Part shown: piece after piece, positions 1 to 6,428 of the stretch
Layout: each line of letters begins with the position of its first letter
Numbering within the stretch: the stretch's first letter is position 1
Assembly: GCA_022704885.1 (NCBI GenBank)
Contig: JAKJFO010000117.1
Span: 1-8,127, forward strand
Length of the DNA stretch: 8,127 nt
Direction of reading: 5' to 3'
Origin: Candidatus Rifleibacteriota bacterium
GTDB taxonomy: Bacteria > Riflebacteria > Ozemobacteria > Ozemobacterales > Ozemobacteraceae
Made by a program: the position numbers and the translations under genes
Notes under the pieces: model-generated
What the model was told of the DNA's origin: nothing
The model's database searches: none
The model's input: the letters and a program-made list of their open reading frames with translations, nothing else

Positions 1-1883
1 GTACCATGATTCTGGCATCTTGGTTCAACAGCTCCGATAAGATTAAATGGGAGACTGGTTCCTACTGCTATAGGTGAGTTAATTGTCGAGTAATAGCTGA
101 CACCATTTTTGATTGGAAATCGGCGATATGAATAGTCATCAAAAGCGAAACAGCCGGAAAATGCCGTGAGTGAATCTTTGCCATCATAGATTTCTGCCTG
201 CCAAAGCGCTATATCCAGTGTTTCTGGAGCAAAACACTGAGCAAAGAGAAAACCGCCAATTTCCACATGGTTGCGAATTTTTCGAGCAACATCCCACTTC
301 ATTTTCTGCACTGCTGTTGCCTTATTAAACCACCCGTCAGCATCAGCATCGATACCTGGGCCATTATTACCTGTATCGACATAGTCTCTGGGTTTGGGTT
401 CAGACTCTGCGTCGCTTGTAAAACCATGGGCAGCGGCTATTCCACGCAAAGTGTTATACTCTCGACATTGCAGATAGTCACTCGATCCACACATAGTGAC
501 ACCGGCATCGTTTCGATAAAAGACACCATTCTTGCCCTGTCTTTCGGCACAGCGTATATTGCGAAGCTGACAACTTTCTACATTATATGAATTTGACCAC
601 TGCCATTTCTTGGATACGAGAGTGTATTTTCCGCTACAGTATGGACACATTCTGTTCTGGGCATTAGCTCCTGTTCCTAGACTGTTACTATCGAAAAAAT
701 CTCTACAGGTCCAGTTCCGGCGCCCACAGCCACCACTGAAGCCTGTAAAGTCTTCATGATGGAGATGCACCCAGTGAAAACCATCGAGAGCGTTGCTGAG
801 TATCTCACCATCATAGATGTGAGAGTTTTCGTCCTCATCATAGTCTTCCGCTCTTTGCCAGCCATCTGGCATGCTGTATTCACCGTATGGAATAAGCGCA
901 CTTCTAAGAACCTCTTCGACCGGGTCTGCTCCAGCCTGCGAAGAATAAACCGCTATCCTTGGCCTGTCATACAGCTCGAGAACATTTGGGTTTACCTGAT
1001 TAAATATTGCCTGAATTGCATCTGAGCCTTCAATAACTTCATATGATACAGATTTGTATGCGTTAGTTTTGAGCTTGGCAATTAAATCATCGTGGTAAGG
1101 CAGAAAAAATGACCCGCCGCGATAGCCAAGAAGCCAATAAACAGGCGTAAATCCGGTATCTGTTCCATTGCCTATTCTCAGACACCAGAAAGCTATGCCG
1201 TAGGCCCTGAGATACCCTGTTTCGCTCTTCTGGGCGCCTGAATCCATTGGGATCAAGATCATTTTCAGGTCATCCTGCTCTGGAGGCACCTCAGTATTTC
1301 CCGCGCCAGATCCAAGTTTGAGGATGTATTCCTGACCATCCCGAAAGCCACTATCAGCCCCGAACAGAGAACATGAATACATTTTTTTGCTGAAATCCTT
1401 GGTGGTTCCATGGGGAATAGCGAGGGGAATTATTCCAGCAAAACTCGACTCATTGTCACGAATGGCGCCGACTTCTGTAGAATTTATATTCATGATCCTG
1501 GCAAAAAAGAGCCCAATTTTACCTTTAGCCACTACTCTCAGGCTGTTCCTCTTAACATCAATATCGATATCTTCGTCGCTGAGTTGCTCCTGGGAAAAAC
1601 CGTTAGATCTGATCACTTCTCTAATGTGTGCCTTAATACTCTCTTGCTCGGAGGGAGTCAGTTCTTTGCCGAGCTCATAGCCTGACAGTCTGTCGAACCC
1701 TGCTTTCCAGCCGGCATTAACAGCTGTCTGAAGCCTGCTGTGACTATAATACATATAGCCGACATCAGTGACCATAGCAATCATACTAATCATGAATACG
1801 GCTGCCAGAGCCGTCATTACCAGTATGCCGCCGCGCCTGCCGAGAGGGCCAGTATAACCAGAACTGCATTTTTCAATATTCAT
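1..1883 (-). CDS. TadG-like membrane-anchored protein fused to an 'asparagine synthetase B'-labelled exported domain (3' end cut off)
   Basis: Reading the minus strand from the ATG at 1883 gives 627 uninterrupted codons to the window edge, so the C-terminus is missing. GGAGG at 1891-1895 lies 7 bases before the start. Residues about 17-68 match the TadG-like N-terminal segment of Tad (Flp) pilus loci: one hydrophobic helix after RRGG, then TDVGYMYY and SRLQTAVNAG. Residues about 205-385 and 525-565 carry ILIPMD, LRAYGIAFW, WLLGYRGGSF, RIAVYSSQ, HLHHEDFTG and GGFLFAQC...ETLDIAL. From memory, these resemble a Bacteroidetes family annotated 'asparagine synthetase B'. I see no N-terminal nucleophile Cys and no ATP-pyrophosphatase SGGxDS loop, so enzyme activity is not supported. 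Between the two domain halves, residues 386-475 hold eight cysteines, including a CPYC at 413-416. It follows the TadE-like gene by 57 bases, in the same direction. The gene itself is secure; its function is unknown. It is probably anchored in the inner membrane with the large domain outside. Confidence 0.85.
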   Translation of the reverse strand, partial: MNIEKCSSGYTGPLGRRGGILVMTALAAVFMISMIAMVTDVGYMYYSHSRLQTAVNAGWKAGFDRLSGYELGKELTPSEQESIKAHIREVIRSNGFSQEQLSDEDIDIDVKRNSLRVVAKGKIGLFFARIMNINSTEVGAIRDNESSFAGIIPLAIPHGTTKDFSKKMYSCSLFGADSGFRDGQEYILKLGSGAGNTEVPPEQDDLKMILIPMDSGAQKSETGYLRAYGIAFWCLRIGNGTDTGFTPVYWLLGYRGGSFFLPYHDDLIAKLKTNAYKSVSYEVIEGSDAIQAIFNQVNPNVLELYDRPRIAVYSSQAGADPVEEVLRSALIPYGEYSMPDGWQRAEDYDEDENSHIYDGEILSNALDGFHWVHLHHEDFTGFSGGCGRRNWTCRDFFDSNSLGTGANAQNRMCPYCSGKYTLVSKKWQWSNSYNVESCQLRNIRCAERQGKNGVFYRNDAGVTMCGSSDYLQCREYNTLRGIAAAHGFTSDAESEPKPRDYVDTGNNGPGIDADADGWFNKATAVQKMKWDVARKIRNHVEIGGFLFAQCFAPETLDIALWQAEIYDGKDSLTAFSGCFAFDDYSYRRFPIKNGVSYYSTINSPIAVGTSLPFNLIGAVEPRCQNHG

Positions 1884-1940
1884 TTCGATCCCTCCAAACA
1901 CCAATTATCATTCATCTTATAATGGCAAACTATGGAGATG

Positions 1941-2390
1941 TCACTCTTTTTGTTCCTCTGCCGAGGCGCTCAGAGTAATAGTTCCAGGCTTGTTTTGGCC
2001 TCCGACAAGGCTGCCCAGAAGCGGAGTAATAGGACTGAAGTCGAAAGACGCTTTCACCGTAACCGTTTTAGCACCATTAACTCCTACTCCCTCGAACACT
2101 GGAGTGCTGTAGTTGCTTTCAGCCATCATCGGCGACCTGAATTTCCAGAAAACTGCTTCTACAGTATCTTTGGGTGCATGGGTCGTAGGGGTGAACATAT
2201 CTTTGGCAACCAGTAAATGATTACGCTTTGTCGCTGCGCGGGCTGCTTGAATGCACTGATAGTTCAACGTGCCCCACGCGTGCATTGCTCTGCCAAAATC
2301 GAAAATTCCAATCACCATAAACAGAAACAAAGGCAGAACCAGAGCCATTTCAACTGTCGCCTGACCAACATTTTTTTTGTATTTATTCAT
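1941..2390 (-). CDS. TadE-like pseudopilin / pilus-assembly protein
   Basis: This 149-residue protein fits the TadE family (minor pseudopilins of the Tad/Flp pilus or related secretion systems). I chose the ATG at 2390 because GGGGGGAG (2398-2405) sits 7 bases upstream; a TTG nine codons earlier would overlap that site. The short basic leader MNKYKKNVG is followed by QATVE and a hydrophobic stretch (residues about 15-34). Gly9 then Glu14 gives the G-1/E+5 pattern cut by prepilin peptidases; TadE proteins are known substrates of TadV-type peptidases. The helix continues as FDFGRAMHAWGTLNYQCIQAARAA, split here for length as FDFGRAMHAW and GTLNYQCIQAARAA, typical of TadE. The C-terminal part has the family's VKASFDFSPITPLLGSL and a closing TITLSASAEE strand. 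It is the first gene of a unit with the TadG-like fusion. No pilus ATPase, secretin or peptidase gene is in the window. Confidence 0.87.
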   Translation of the reverse strand: MNKYKKNVGQATVEMALVLPLFLFMVIGIFDFGRAMHAWGTLNYQCIQAARAATKRNHLLVAKDMFTPTTHAPKDTVEAVFWKFRSPMMAESNYSTPVFEGVGVNGAKTVTVKASFDFSPITPLLGSLVGGQNKPGTITLSASAEEQKE

Positions 2391-2397
2391 ATTGTTA

Positions 2398-2405
2398 CTC
2401 CCCCC
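2398..2405 (-). promoter_or_regulatory. Ribosome binding site of the TadE-like gene
   Basis: GGGGGGAG on the minus strand, 7 bases before the ATG at 2390. It decides the start codon, because the upstream in-frame TTG at 2417 would place this purine tract inside the coding region. Confidence 0.75.
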
Positions 2406-2496
2406 TATACAAACCAAGCAAAAATCATGCTCAAAATTTGAGAATTATCACTAATTCCAGAAAAAAGCAACAGAATAGCGATATGATTGAATCCTT

Positions 2497-2512
2497 TGCA
2501 TCGTCAATGCCA
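2497..2512 (-). promoter_or_regulatory. Candidate sigma-54 (-24/-12) promoter for the TadE/TadG-like unit
   Basis: The minus strand reads TGGCATTGACGATGCA. GG and GC are exactly 10 bases apart, as RpoN promoters require (consensus TGGCAC-N5-TTGCW), with mismatches at C6 and at the first T of TTGC. Predicted transcription would start about 95 bases before the ATG. A sigma-70 reading is also possible: TTGACG is embedded in the same bases, but the nearest -10 (TATCGC, 18-base spacer) is weak. One sequence match alone is suggestive, not proof. Confidence 0.3.
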
Positions 2513-2520
2513 TAATATTG

Positions 2521-2533
2521 TTGAAGCCTTCAA
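2521..2533. repeat. 13-base perfect palindrome upstream of the TadE-like promoter
   Basis: TTGAAGCCTTCAA: two 6-base arms around one central C. It lies 8 bases upstream (minus-strand sense) of the candidate -24 element, where a repressor or activator could bind. It is short enough to occur by chance. Confidence 0.3.
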
Positions 2534-2609
2534 TTATCCAAGGAAATAATCCCTTATAATGGGTAAAAAATACCACACATATATGACTTTACGATGGCAG
2601 TAAACATCA

Positions 2610-2642
2610 GGCGGCCTTCGGGCAGCTTCAAGCCCAACCGCC
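2610..2642 (-). other. Possible hairpin downstream of the methyltransferase gene
   Basis: On the minus strand, GGCGG pairs with CCGCC and, nested inside, GGGC pairs with GCCC, with an unequal internal loop between the two stems. No run of T follows, so it is not a standard intrinsic terminator. It could stabilise the 3' end of the transporter-methyltransferase message. Confidence 0.25.
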
Positions 2643-2717
2643 ATACCACATGCCTTACTACCAGCGAATTTACGGGCTTTTTGTACACTGTATCAAAATC
2701 CGGTACCGCTGAAGGAC

Positions 2718-3260
2718 TCAGCAATCGAAGATGCTCAGAAGCATAAGCTTGAGCCTGATCTGGTCGCAGAGCGAAAAACCTGCCTGCTCGCCCAACTGCC
2801 TGATCGTTTCGGCCGGCATGCGATGATCGAGCGGCGGCCCGATTTCCTGTTCGAGATAGGGCCATTCAAGGACAGCCAGACGATGGCGCGTCACCCGGAA
2901 AGCTTCTCGCATGGCCTGTAACGCATCATCGGTTTCATGCAGCACATGCGACATGAAAACCAGATCGAAGCTGGCATCGACAAATGGCAGCTTTTCGGCA
3001 AAGGCATTGCTGAACTCGACACCAGCCACCAGCTCTGCCGCAACTTTCAGAAAATTGTCATTACAGTCGACAGCGCAGACTTCACAACCGCGCAGATGAA
3101 AGGCTTCGGCAAAAAGTCCGGTGCCGGTGCCGATATCCAGAACTCTGGCCGCTCTACAGCCGGCAAGACTGTAATTAACGACCCTGTCTACCTGCAGCCT
3201 GGCTGAACGCTCAGGATTTCGCAGCTTTTCAATCGAACCGGTAAAGCGTTTTTCATTCAT
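2718..3260 (-). CDS. Class I SAM-dependent methyltransferase (UbiE/Methyltransf_11-like), substrate unknown
   Basis: This 180-residue protein has the class I Rossmann methyltransferase layout. Motif I is VLDIGTGTG (residues 40-48, S-adenosylmethionine binding). An acidic residue ends strand 2 (AVDCN, Asp65). The LPFVDASFDLVFMSHVLHE segment (91-109) is the usual post-II/III region, followed by FRVTRHRLAVLEW. The C-terminus ends soon after the AGF motif (160-162), so it is a compact but complete member. The starting ATG lies 10 bases after the stop of the phosphate-transporter gene, and its Shine-Dalgarno AAGG overlaps that stop region, so the two genes are probably translationally coupled. The methyl acceptor cannot be told from sequence; the small size and soluble character suggest a small-molecule substrate, as an inference. 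Confidence 0.86.
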   Translation of the reverse strand: MNEKRFTGSIEKLRNPERSARLQVDRVVNYSLAGCRAARVLDIGTGTGLFAEAFHLRGCEVCAVDCNDNFLKVAAELVAGVEFSNAFAEKLPFVDASFDLVFMSHVLHETDDALQAMREAFRVTRHRLAVLEWPYLEQEIGPPLDHRMPAETIRQLGEQAGFSLCDQIRLKLMLLSIFDC

Positions 3261-3270
3261 AGCAAAAACC

Positions 3271-5448
3271 TTAACTTATCGGGCTGCTGGGAGGTTTTAT
3301 CTCTTCATCCGCGGCCAGAATAGCTGCTTCTATCGCAGCATCGCCCTGTTCTGAGGGAATCTGCGTCTTTTGATACCAGTCGACGATCATTGCCTTGGAG
3401 ATCTCTATCGAGTGCATATTCAGGCGTTTGAAACACTGCAGCAGATCCATATGCAGCGTCGAAGTTTCGATAGATTGAACCTTGTGCTGGAATACGCGAC
3501 GCATGTGCGCTGTGCGCAAGCGCTTGATCAGCACCTCGAAGGTTCGCTCAGACTTCATGACTCTTTCGGCCTGTTCTGTGTTATGAGTTGCAATTGCGTT
3601 GATAATCAGCTTGAAGTTCTCATTCGCCCGATCGAACATACCGAGCAGTTCACGGAATCCTTCTTCGGAAAAGCGGATTTCTTCACGTGCTTTGGCACGG
3701 GCAAAGGGCACGATAATCTTGTGAATGAGATCGGCCCGCCCTTCGAGTTCGTTGATTATCGACATATAGCGCATCATCATCGTCGTCTGTTCTTCGGTCA
3801 GTGATTCTTCTGAGAGGCTAGACAGATATTTGGTAATCTCATACTGCGCAGTGTCGACCTTTTCCTCACGGAACGACACTTCCTGTATGGTTTCTTCGCG
3901 TCCGTAGGAGATCATTTCAGGAACCTTCTCCATCATGAACTCGACATGGCCGGCCATGCGCATGATCTCGCGCGCCACGTTGCCAAGAGCCAGTTCAGGC
4001 GTCTTGAGCAGGCTGTCTGAAAGATATTTGGTTCTGACCGAGCGCATCGATTCTTCTGAGATCTCTTCAGGGATAAGCAGGTGGGTCAGTTTGATGATCT
4101 GGTCATAGAACGGAAACATGACGATCATCTTGAGAGTTGCCGAAATCATGTGAGCGTTGGCGACTTCGCGCGCTGGGGAGGCCGAGAACGGCGCACTGCA
4201 CCAGACTACGAAATCACTGAAGCTGAGATAATCATAAAGGAATGGCAGGAAAATAATCGTGCCAATCAGGTTATAGAGCACGTTGAGCAATGCCGTTTTT
4301 TTAGCTGCGGCAGAAGCTCCGAGAGCGGCTATCCAGCCGGTTATGCAGGTTCCGGTGTGGGCACCAAGAATCAGAGGAATCGAAGCATGCAGAGTTATCA
4401 GACCCTGACTGGCAAAAACCACGACCAGACCGATAGTCGCGCCGCTGCTCTGAATAAGGGCGGTGAACAGCATCGAACCGATGATGGCGCTGATCGGGTA
4501 GTTGCTGAATGACAGAAGCATTTCTCTGAATGCCGGAAAACTGCGCAGAGGTGACATAGACACGCTCATGATCTTCATTCCATAAAAGATGAAGCCGAAT
4601 CCCATGATGATATCGCCAGCATACAAAACGGTCTTGTTGCGCGAGAATTTGAGAATGAAGCCGGCGCCGATCATCAGCAGAGCAAAATGCGAGATTTCGA
4701 AGGCGATCAGCTGAACGGTTATGGTGGTTCCGATGTTGGCGCCAAAAATGACCGAAAGCGTCTGACTGATGGTCATCAGCGAGGCATTAACAAAGCCCAC
4801 AAGCATGACCGTGGTAGCTGAACTGCTCTGGGTAACGGCAGTAACCAGAATTCCGGTAAGAACGCCCATGTAACGGTTATTGGTGAATGTGCCGAGAATC
4901 GACTTCATCTTCTTGCCGGCGATTTTCTGCAGACCGTCGGCGCCAAGATTCATGCCGAAAAGAAACATGCCGAGCCCGCCAAGCAGGCCGAATATAAGAT
5001 ACATGACCCAGTTTTCTTCATTGACATTGAAGTCTATGTAGGTATAAACAGCCGGATTCTCACGCAGCTGCGCCATGATCCTGTAACTGCCGGCTTCACT
5101 CGGGCTGAAAGTTTCAATTCTGATTATGCCGACCGGATTGCTTTTTATGCTGGTTGCCGGCAGCTTGAAAGCTTTGGCAGCAGATGGGCGATTCACCACC
5201 AGCAGATCGACAATTCCGCCAACGACCGGGTTTTCTTCGAGATCGACCAGTTTGAGTTCTATCGGCCTGCTGTTGCTGTATGCAAGAATAGACTGCTCAT
5301 TGCCCGAATCTATGAGCAGGCGCATGGTAGCCGTGGCCGGATCTGCAAGCGTAATCGCCGAAGTGCTGGCGAAAGACGTATTCCCGACAAAAAAGAGCGA
5401 AATAAAAGTGACAAGCAGAACTCTCAACCAATGGCGGCGTGAAAACAT
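3271..5448 (-). CDS. Na+/phosphate cotransporter (NptA/PNaS family) with exported N-terminal domain and PhoU-like C-terminal domain
   Basis: A 725-residue protein likely to import phosphate across the inner membrane with sodium. Residues 1-28 form a signal peptide ending SFAS. Residues about 30-143 are a beta-rich exported segment resembling an Ig/invasin-type fold (IELKLVDLEENPVVGG, then GIIRIETFSPSEAGSYRI). Residues about 147-458 hold the two Na/Pi cotransporter repeats, each with its signature: QSSSATT (207-213) and QSSGATIG (333-340), plus the paired GANIGTT (236-242) and GAHTGTC (362-368). Residues about 480-700 form a helical PhoU-like cytoplasmic domain with many charged residues, common in bacterial members. 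The ATG at 5448 is preceded by GAGGA with 8 bases of spacing and by a sigma-70 promoter at 5487-5514. The methyltransferase gene follows in the same unit. The family is secure. Actual ion and substrate use, and the role of the exported domain, are inferred. Confidence 0.94.
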   Translation of the reverse strand: MFSRRHWLRVLLVTFISLFFVGNTSFASTSAITLADPATATMRLLIDSGNEQSILAYSNSRPIELKLVDLEENPVVGGIVDLLVVNRPSAAKAFKLPATSIKSNPVGIIRIETFSPSEAGSYRIMAQLRENPAVYTYIDFNVNEENWVMYLIFGLLGGLGMFLFGMNLGADGLQKIAGKKMKSILGTFTNNRYMGVLTGILVTAVTQSSSATTVMLVGFVNASLMTISQTLSVIFGANIGTTITVQLIAFEISHFALLMIGAGFILKFSRNKTVLYAGDIIMGFGFIFYGMKIMSVSMSPLRSFPAFREMLLSFSNYPISAIIGSMLFTALIQSSGATIGLVVVFASQGLITLHASIPLILGAHTGTCITGWIAALGASAAAKKTALLNVLYNLIGTIIFLPFLYDYLSFSDFVVWCSAPFSASPAREVANAHMISATLKMIVMFPFYDQIIKLTHLLIPEEISEESMRSVRTKYLSDSLLKTPELALGNVAREIMRMAGHVEFMMEKVPEMISYGREETIQEVSFREEKVDTAQYEITKYLSSLSEESLTEEQTTMMMRYMSIINELEGRADLIHKIIVPFARAKAREEIRFSEEGFRELLGMFDRANENFKLIINAIATHNTEQAERVMKSERTFEVLIKRLRTAHMRRVFQHKVQSIETSTLHMDLLQCFKRLNMHSIEISKAMIVDWYQKTQIPSEQGDAAIEAAILAADEEIKPPSSPIS

Positions 5449-5486
5449 TCCTGATTTCCTCGATCGTGTTTGTGGTAAACCATTAT

Positions 5487-5514
5487 CTTATAAAAGTGCA
5501 GCCGGACTTGTCAA
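5487..5514 (-). promoter_or_regulatory. Sigma-70-type promoter for the phosphate transporter unit
   Basis: On the minus strand a perfect -35 TTGACA (5509-5514) is separated by 16 bases from TATAAG (5487-5492), five of six matches to the -10 consensus. Transcription would start near 5480, giving a leader of about 30 bases. No obvious Pho-box-like repeat was seen around it. Confidence 0.7.
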
Positions 5515-5653
5515 ATAAAACTTATGCACAATTTAGTGTATGGCAAGCAAAAAGTAACGGCATATCGCCAGCCTGCCCTGAAAAAATGTCGCCATAAAGT
5601 CTTGCATGTATCATCACGCGGCAAGACCCCCGATGCGATTTCGCCGCAACAAA

Positions 5654-5681
5654 AAAGCCCGGTGCTCTCGCACCGGGCTTT
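5654..5681 (-). terminator. Strong intrinsic terminator after the two small exported-protein genes
   Basis: A perfect 12-base stem, AAAGCCCGGTGC (5654-5665) with GCACCGGGCTTT (5670-5681), and a four-base loop. Read on the minus strand, the stem is followed by a run of T (six in total at the stem base), and it lies 14 bases beyond the stop of the 80-residue gene. In the plus direction the T run is only three, so it acts mainly on the minus strand. Confidence 0.9.
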
Positions 5682-5695
5682 CTGGTTAAAACTGA

Positions 5696-5938
5696 TCAAA
5701 AGAGAACGCCGCCTGTGTCGCCGCCGCAGTCAAAACCGCCGCCGCTGCTGCCGCTGTCCCAGCTGTCGCCGGAATCAGTTGAATCAGGGCCCGGATCCGG
5801 AGCCGGAGCGGGATCGGTATAAGGACCGCCATCGCTGTCAGTTCCACTGTCAGGCATCGGCATGTCTACTGCCATGGCTGAGAACGAAAAACCAAGCATG
5901 AAAACGGCACAGAGCAAAAAGATAATTCCTCGTCGCAT
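5696..5938 (-). CDS. Small exported Asp/Gly/Ser/Pro-rich acidic protein, function unknown
   Basis: An 80-residue protein started at the ATG at 5938, where GGAGG (5947-5951) lies 8 bases upstream; an earlier in-frame ATG at 5968 would put this site inside the gene. Residues 1-23 are a clear signal peptide (MRRG, hydrophobic core, cut after AMA). The predicted mature part of 57 residues has 12 Asp and no Glu, Lys, Arg or His, with PAPAPDPGPD in the middle and a Gly-rich end containing a single Cys (residue 71). It looks disordered, and the Asp runs could bind cations such as Ca2+, but no repeat matches a known calcium-binding motif. It is probably the second gene of a unit with the 128-residue protein (64-base gap) and is closed by the terminator at 5654-5681. 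I recognise no family. Confidence 0.72.
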   Translation of the reverse strand: MRRGIIFLLCAVFMLGFSFSAMAVDMPMPDSGTDSDGGPYTDPAPAPDPGPDSTDSGDSWDSGSSGGGFDCGGDTGGVLF

Positions 5939-6002
5939 CAATAATTCCTCCTGATACTTCGCTGGCAAATATTACCTGGTAATTGTAACGGGTTGTCGCC
6001 GA

Positions 6003-6389
6003 TCAATAGATCCGGTGAGCCTTGATGTATTTTTCCTGCATGTCAAGAAGCTTATGAAGGGCCAGGCCGACTTCTTCTTCACAACCCATCATATTTTTGA
6101 ATTCATCGGCAACTGCGCGAGCTTCCTGCATGTCTTTTTCGGTAGTTATGTCTGCAACGATCTTACAGATAATGGTGCGGGCTTTTTCGATCTCTTCATA
6201 GCACTCATTCGGACTGATGACCGGAGTGTGACCAAAATTAAAATGCAAAGCCTCGTCAAGAACAGCCTGACATTGAGACCACATCCACATGTTCTGGCGC
6301 AGAGTAATCGTATCGAGTGCCATTACCGAGCTCGTCAGAGCGACCATCATCACAACTGCAAAAACTAACAGGCTTTTTGTTCTGAACAC
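6003..6389 (-). CDS. Small exported helical protein with four cysteines, function unknown
   Basis: I start this 128-residue protein at the GTG at 6389, because GGAG (6399-6402) precedes it by 9 bases and the signal peptide then begins at once (FRTK, hydrophobic core to about residue 22, cut near VMA|LD). The upstream ATG at 6440 would add 17 residues of poor leader and would overlap the promoter. The mature part of about 104 residues is predicted mostly helical, with Cys40, Cys63, Cys75 and Cys103, enough for two disulfides in the periplasm or outside the cell. The C-terminal half is charged and amphipathic (EEIEKARTIICKIV, ALHKLLDMQEKYIKAH). It is the first gene of the two-gene unit under the sigma-54-like site at 6429-6444. 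No family recognised. Confidence 0.75.
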   Translation of the reverse strand: MFRTKSLLVFAVVMMVALTSSVMALDTITLRQNMWMWSQCQAVLDEALHFNFGHTPVISPNECYEEIEKARTIICKIVADITTEKDMQEARAVADEFKNMMGCEEEVGLALHKLLDMQEKYIKAHRIY

Positions 6390-6398
6390 TTTGTATTT

Positions 6399-6402
6399 CT
6401 CC
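6399..6402 (-). promoter_or_regulatory. Ribosome binding site choosing the GTG start
   Basis: GGAG on the minus strand, 9 bases before the GTG at 6389. No comparable purine tract precedes the alternative ATG at 6440. Confidence 0.6.
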
Positions 6403-6428
6403 AAGTGATAATTTTGTATGCTGCTTGA

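Larger units (their letters stand above)
2391..2717. other. Non-coding stretch between the methyltransferase and TadE-like genes
   Basis: A 327-base gap with no convincing gene. It is AT-rich near the TadE-like start and more GC-rich near the methyltransferase end. On the minus strand, in reading order, it holds a possible hairpin (2610-2642), an AT-rich segment, a 13-base palindrome (2521-2533), a sigma-54-like -24/-12 site (2497-2512) and a leader of about 95 bases before the TadE-like ribosome binding site. No clear intrinsic terminator for the upstream methyltransferase was found. Confidence 0.6.

Noticed and set aside
267..1685. Several plus-strand frames of about 90-110 codons in the left region
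   Set aside because: All lie opposite the continuous 627-codon TadG-like frame with recognisable motifs; none has a domain or a good ribosome binding site.
2406..2434. TTGAGC-N17-TGTATA as a sigma-70 promoter for the TadE-like gene
   Set aside because: Matches are weak (about 4/6 and 3/6) and the start would fall inside the ribosome binding site.
2554..2865. Minus-strand 103-codon frame overlapping the end of the methyltransferase gene
   Set aside because: It overlaps a clear methyltransferase in another frame, has no ribosome binding site or recognisable domain, and the methyltransferase already ends at a normal family position, so a frameshifted extension is not needed.
5599..5627. Inverted repeat GTCTTGC/GCAAGAC with a 15-base loop
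   Set aside because: Only 7 base pairs with a long loop, no T run and no adjacent promoter; likely chance.
5524..5901. Plus-strand 125-codon frame rich in Arg
   Set aside because: It is the complement of the terminator and the Asp/Gly-rich gene; its Arg/Cys-rich low-complexity product and lack of a ribosome binding site mark it as a shadow.
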